A DNA stretch of 64,000 bases from NCBI RefSeq assembly GCF_030247195.1, contig NC_080670.1:155446580-155510579 (forward strand), given 5' to 3'. The notes below the pieces were generated by a model that made no database searches, was not told where the DNA came from, and was given only the letters and a program-made list of their open reading frames with translations. The stretch is from Topomyia yanbarensis. Its lineage: Eukaryota > Arthropoda > Insecta > Diptera > Culicidae. The position numbers and the translations under genes were made by a program. Below are positions 61,613-64,000 of the stretch, piece after piece (position 1 is the first letter of the stretch; each line of letters begins with the position of its first letter).

Positions 61613-62900
61613 TCATACATTGTGGGGATAGGGGAATTACGACTAAAACCTGAACTGTTGCACAGTGGAGCATCCAATACACCAAACCTGATCAACATTA
61701 TTTTGAAGGTTTTTTGATTAACAAAACACTTATAACTTAATAAAACGTAGACTAGAGAATTCTGGAAGAAAAATTGTTCGAATTAATTCACCCTGAAGTA
61801 ATATTTTATTTTTCTCGTTGTTGAATTAATCTTTTTAGATAAATATACCTATGAATAAATAAAATTATATGGATAATTCTCTGTACGGTACTTTTCGTAA
61901 GGATTCATAACGTGGCTCATATTAGAAATCGAAAAGGGGGCCGCGACAATCCGAATGAATTGGCTCAATTTGCACATTGCCCACGTAGTTCGGAGGTTAA
62001 GTAGCACGTCTTAAAACTTTGATGAGTGTTTTGTACAATATGATTGTATTGGAACACAAATCAGCTTTTTCAAATCAAATCAGTTTTATGGTAAATTAGG
62101 AACAATTTCCGGGACGTTTAGAAGTCCCTTGACATCCGGGACTATCCTGCCCAATACGGGACGTCTTGTCACATCAGAGTAGCTTCTACAAAAAAGCAAG
62201 GTTTGACGACACTTTGGAAAAATTTGATTATATTGACCAATTGTCCAGAGTGCAGATTTGGTCCAGGTAGGTCATCAAATTTCAATGTTTTGTAAACGTT
62301 TTTGCGTGATAAGGAAATATTCTTTCTTATAACTGGTTGCCTCCCATTCCTACTTGAAATCATTTTCCAATGGCTTTGATCTTTTGTCCTGGAGGCCAGA
62401 AAAAGGATCAATGGCCTTAAATATTTTATCTACTTTGTAAAATCACTTGCATCACACCTTTCTGAACATTCCTCCATTAAATCAAAAAGATGCTTTCTTG
62501 TAACTATGGCAACAGTTCGCCATATACTGAAAAATATGCTATTTGATAAAATTGCCTAATATTTTCAAACTGGTTTAAAATGCGAAATCGGCCACATTCG
62601 GCACGTTTTATCTCACCATTATAACAAGGAAGAGCTGGTCTTTCATATGATATATTTTATTCAACCGGAAACTACCGGAAATCAACTTTTTTAATTTTAA
62701 GTGAACTTGAAAAATTTCATTCTTATATTTAATACATGTGTCCCTATGATGCTCGGTAGATGTTAAGGTAATTTATTTGAATTAGAAAATTAGTATGATT
62801 CTACAAGCCATCTTTTACAACCTTAATGGTATTTTTGAATAAAAATCGCTTTTGAATAAAACTCACAATATTTGAGGATAAAATGCAACTCAAAAAGAAG
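61613..62900. other. AT-rich stretch, nothing recognised
   Basis: No gene or repeat boundary identified. The words GGGACGTTTAGAAGTCC and GGGACTATCCTGCCCAA at 62110-62160 hint at an old repeat edge. Confidence 0.4.
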
Positions 62901-62908
62901 CTAAAATC

Positions 62909-63076
62909 GGTGGGGGTAGGCATAGCGTAGTTGGTAAATCGATTGCCTTGTACGTAGCTCACTTGAGTTCAAGTCTCAACCCCGTATAGGGTTGGAGATT
63001 ATTCTTAAGAGATTTTTTTAACCCGAAGAGGCGAATGACCTTAAGGTTAAAACCTCTATAATTGAAATAAAAAAAA
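62909..63076 (+). mobile_element. Feilai-type tRNA SINE with 8-bp target duplication
   Basis: Plus strand: GGGGGTAGGCATAGCGTAG, A box TAGCGTAGTTGGTAAATCG, B-box-like GAGTTCAAGTCTC, AACCCGAAGAGGCGAATGAC, tail AACCTCTATAATTGAAATA then A-rich. CTAAAATC occurs at 62901-62908 and 63077-63084, a target-site duplication. The tRNA-like 5' part could be transcribed by polymerase III. Confidence 0.9.
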
Positions 63077-63249
63077 CTAAAATCAGTCGATTAATACCTC
63101 TTGTAACGTGGGTAAATTTTTAAATTAAACATTTAAAACCCAACAAAATCTGCCAAACAATGCGGAAATCATCACACTACACCATTAAACAGCACATAAC
63201 AATGGTAGCTTAATTTGAGATTTTTGGCTTTTGATACGTTTTGAATTAA

Positions 63250-63730
63250 TTCACTCCTCTGCGCACAGTAGTGGGGTGCGTTGGTTATCTCCTTCCAGGA
63301 GGACGTGAAATACACAGACCCTGCCATTGCGGTTGAGCGTCAGGTATGTCTCGTTGTCCATGATTACAACAACGTTGCGCTTTGCAGGAAGGGCACCTTT
63401 GACGTGCGACAACAGTCACTGGTTTTGGGTGGTCGCTTACGCTTCCGATACTCGATCCTCCTACTTTTCTCTAGGAGCGCCAAGATCTTGAATATAGGTG
63501 CTGTATCCGATCGACACAAAGTGCGCTACGAAAACGGACTTCATCGTTCCCGGGTGGAGCCAGCGGTACTTACAAACTATCACCCGCATTGTCTTCAATG
63601 TTTTTGTCATGGATGTCGTAGACGAACTGAGAGAGCAGTCAATTTTTTTTCTGTACATAGCCTACACGCAAAAGAATCAGGCCTTTTTGAAACAACAAAG
63701 CGTTTAGTTGAACTTAATGCCAAACGATGA
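63250..63730 (-). pseudogene. Mariner-type transposase fragment
   Basis: Minus strand: RRIEYRKRKRPPKT near 63430, then VVIMDNETYLTLNRNGR near 63350, the block with the first catalytic Asp of DDE transposases, and upstream AHFVSIGYSTYIQDLG. Catalytic residues two and three are absent. The plus-strand frame over the same DNA is a shadow. Confidence 0.55.
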
Positions 63731-64000
63731 CTGTTATAAACTAAAATTGCCGTTTCTCGAAAGCATGTATTTGGTTTAGTTCAACTAATACTTCTGTTTG
63801 TATTTTAAATAGGAACATGGTTGGGACGAAATAAAATTTGTTAGATCTAACTGATCCCTCTGTTAAAAACCAACAGAATTTTAGTTTGATTTCAACTAAA
63901 TTTGAGTTGTTCTCTCTTTTGTTTAATACTAAGGATTTTTTTGTTTCATCGAACTTGTTTGTTCGGTTAAACTTATCATGATTTTATTGTTTCAAACGAA
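63731..64000. other. AT-rich end of window, nothing recognised
   Basis: Repeated words TTAGTTCAACTAA and AGTTTGATTTCAACTAAA suggest a short degenerate repeat; nothing else is supported. Confidence 0.4.

Noticed and set aside
63281..63730. 149-codon plus-strand ORF
   Set aside because: It is a shadow of a minus-strand mariner transposase remnant; no motif in its own frame.

Overview
The window looks like a piece of a mosquito genome, most likely genus Aedes. It is AT-rich and repeat-packed, with one very long intron-rich gene. It carries Feilai-type tRNA SINEs, LOA, R1 and Jockey non-LTR retrotransposon remnants, ITmD37E-like mariner transposase fragments and many MITEs. Nothing in it looks bacterial or viral in layout. 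The species call is inference from repeat types.

The only convincing host gene is a complete metabotropic glutamate receptor on the minus strand, from ATG at 50663 to stop at 13608. I rebuilt it from 13 coding exons. Every junction is GT-AG, all phases agree, and the exons sum to 3522 nt (1173 codons plus stop). The protein has a signal peptide, a Venus-flytrap ligand domain, a cysteine-rich NCD3G domain, seven membrane segments and a long Ser/Thr-rich C-tail. Introns range from 53 bp to about 10.3 kb, and most of their bulk is transposon sequence.

Layout from left to right. 1-13.5 kb lies downstream of the receptor: a TTAA MITE, a decayed R1-clade element, a long-inverted-repeat element with CACAGTG ends split by a nested hAT-like element, and two mariner transposase pieces. 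13.6-15.5 kb holds the last three receptor exons (NCD3G end, seven-helix bundle, C-tail). 15.7-20.4 kb is a pile of broken non-LTR retrotransposons inside intron 10. 20.4-25.7 kb is the rest of that intron, with MITEs and two unrecognised ORFs. 25.7-30.9 kb has exons 10 to 7, with MITEs close to splice sites. 31-38.6 kb is intron 6, made of repeat modules and inverted-repeat elements. 38.7-40.5 kb is a tight cluster of exons 6 to 2 encoding most of the ligand-binding domain. 40.5-50.4 kb is intron 1 with nested foldback elements. 50.4-50.7 kb is exon 1. 50.7-64 kb is the 5' flank: a TTAA element, a MITE, an antisense LOA element split by a SINE, two mariner transposase remnants, a near-perfect long hairpin and an intact SINE with target-site duplication.

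The most interesting items are: (1) the 4.8-kb element at 5748-10521 whose ends carry the heptamer CACAGTG with a 5-bp duplication, as in Transib/RAG-type transposons, and which is itself split by a hAT-like element with a clean 8-bp duplication; (2) the roughly 64-bp near-perfect hairpin at 61160-61313; (3) MITEs abutting or bracketing receptor exons.
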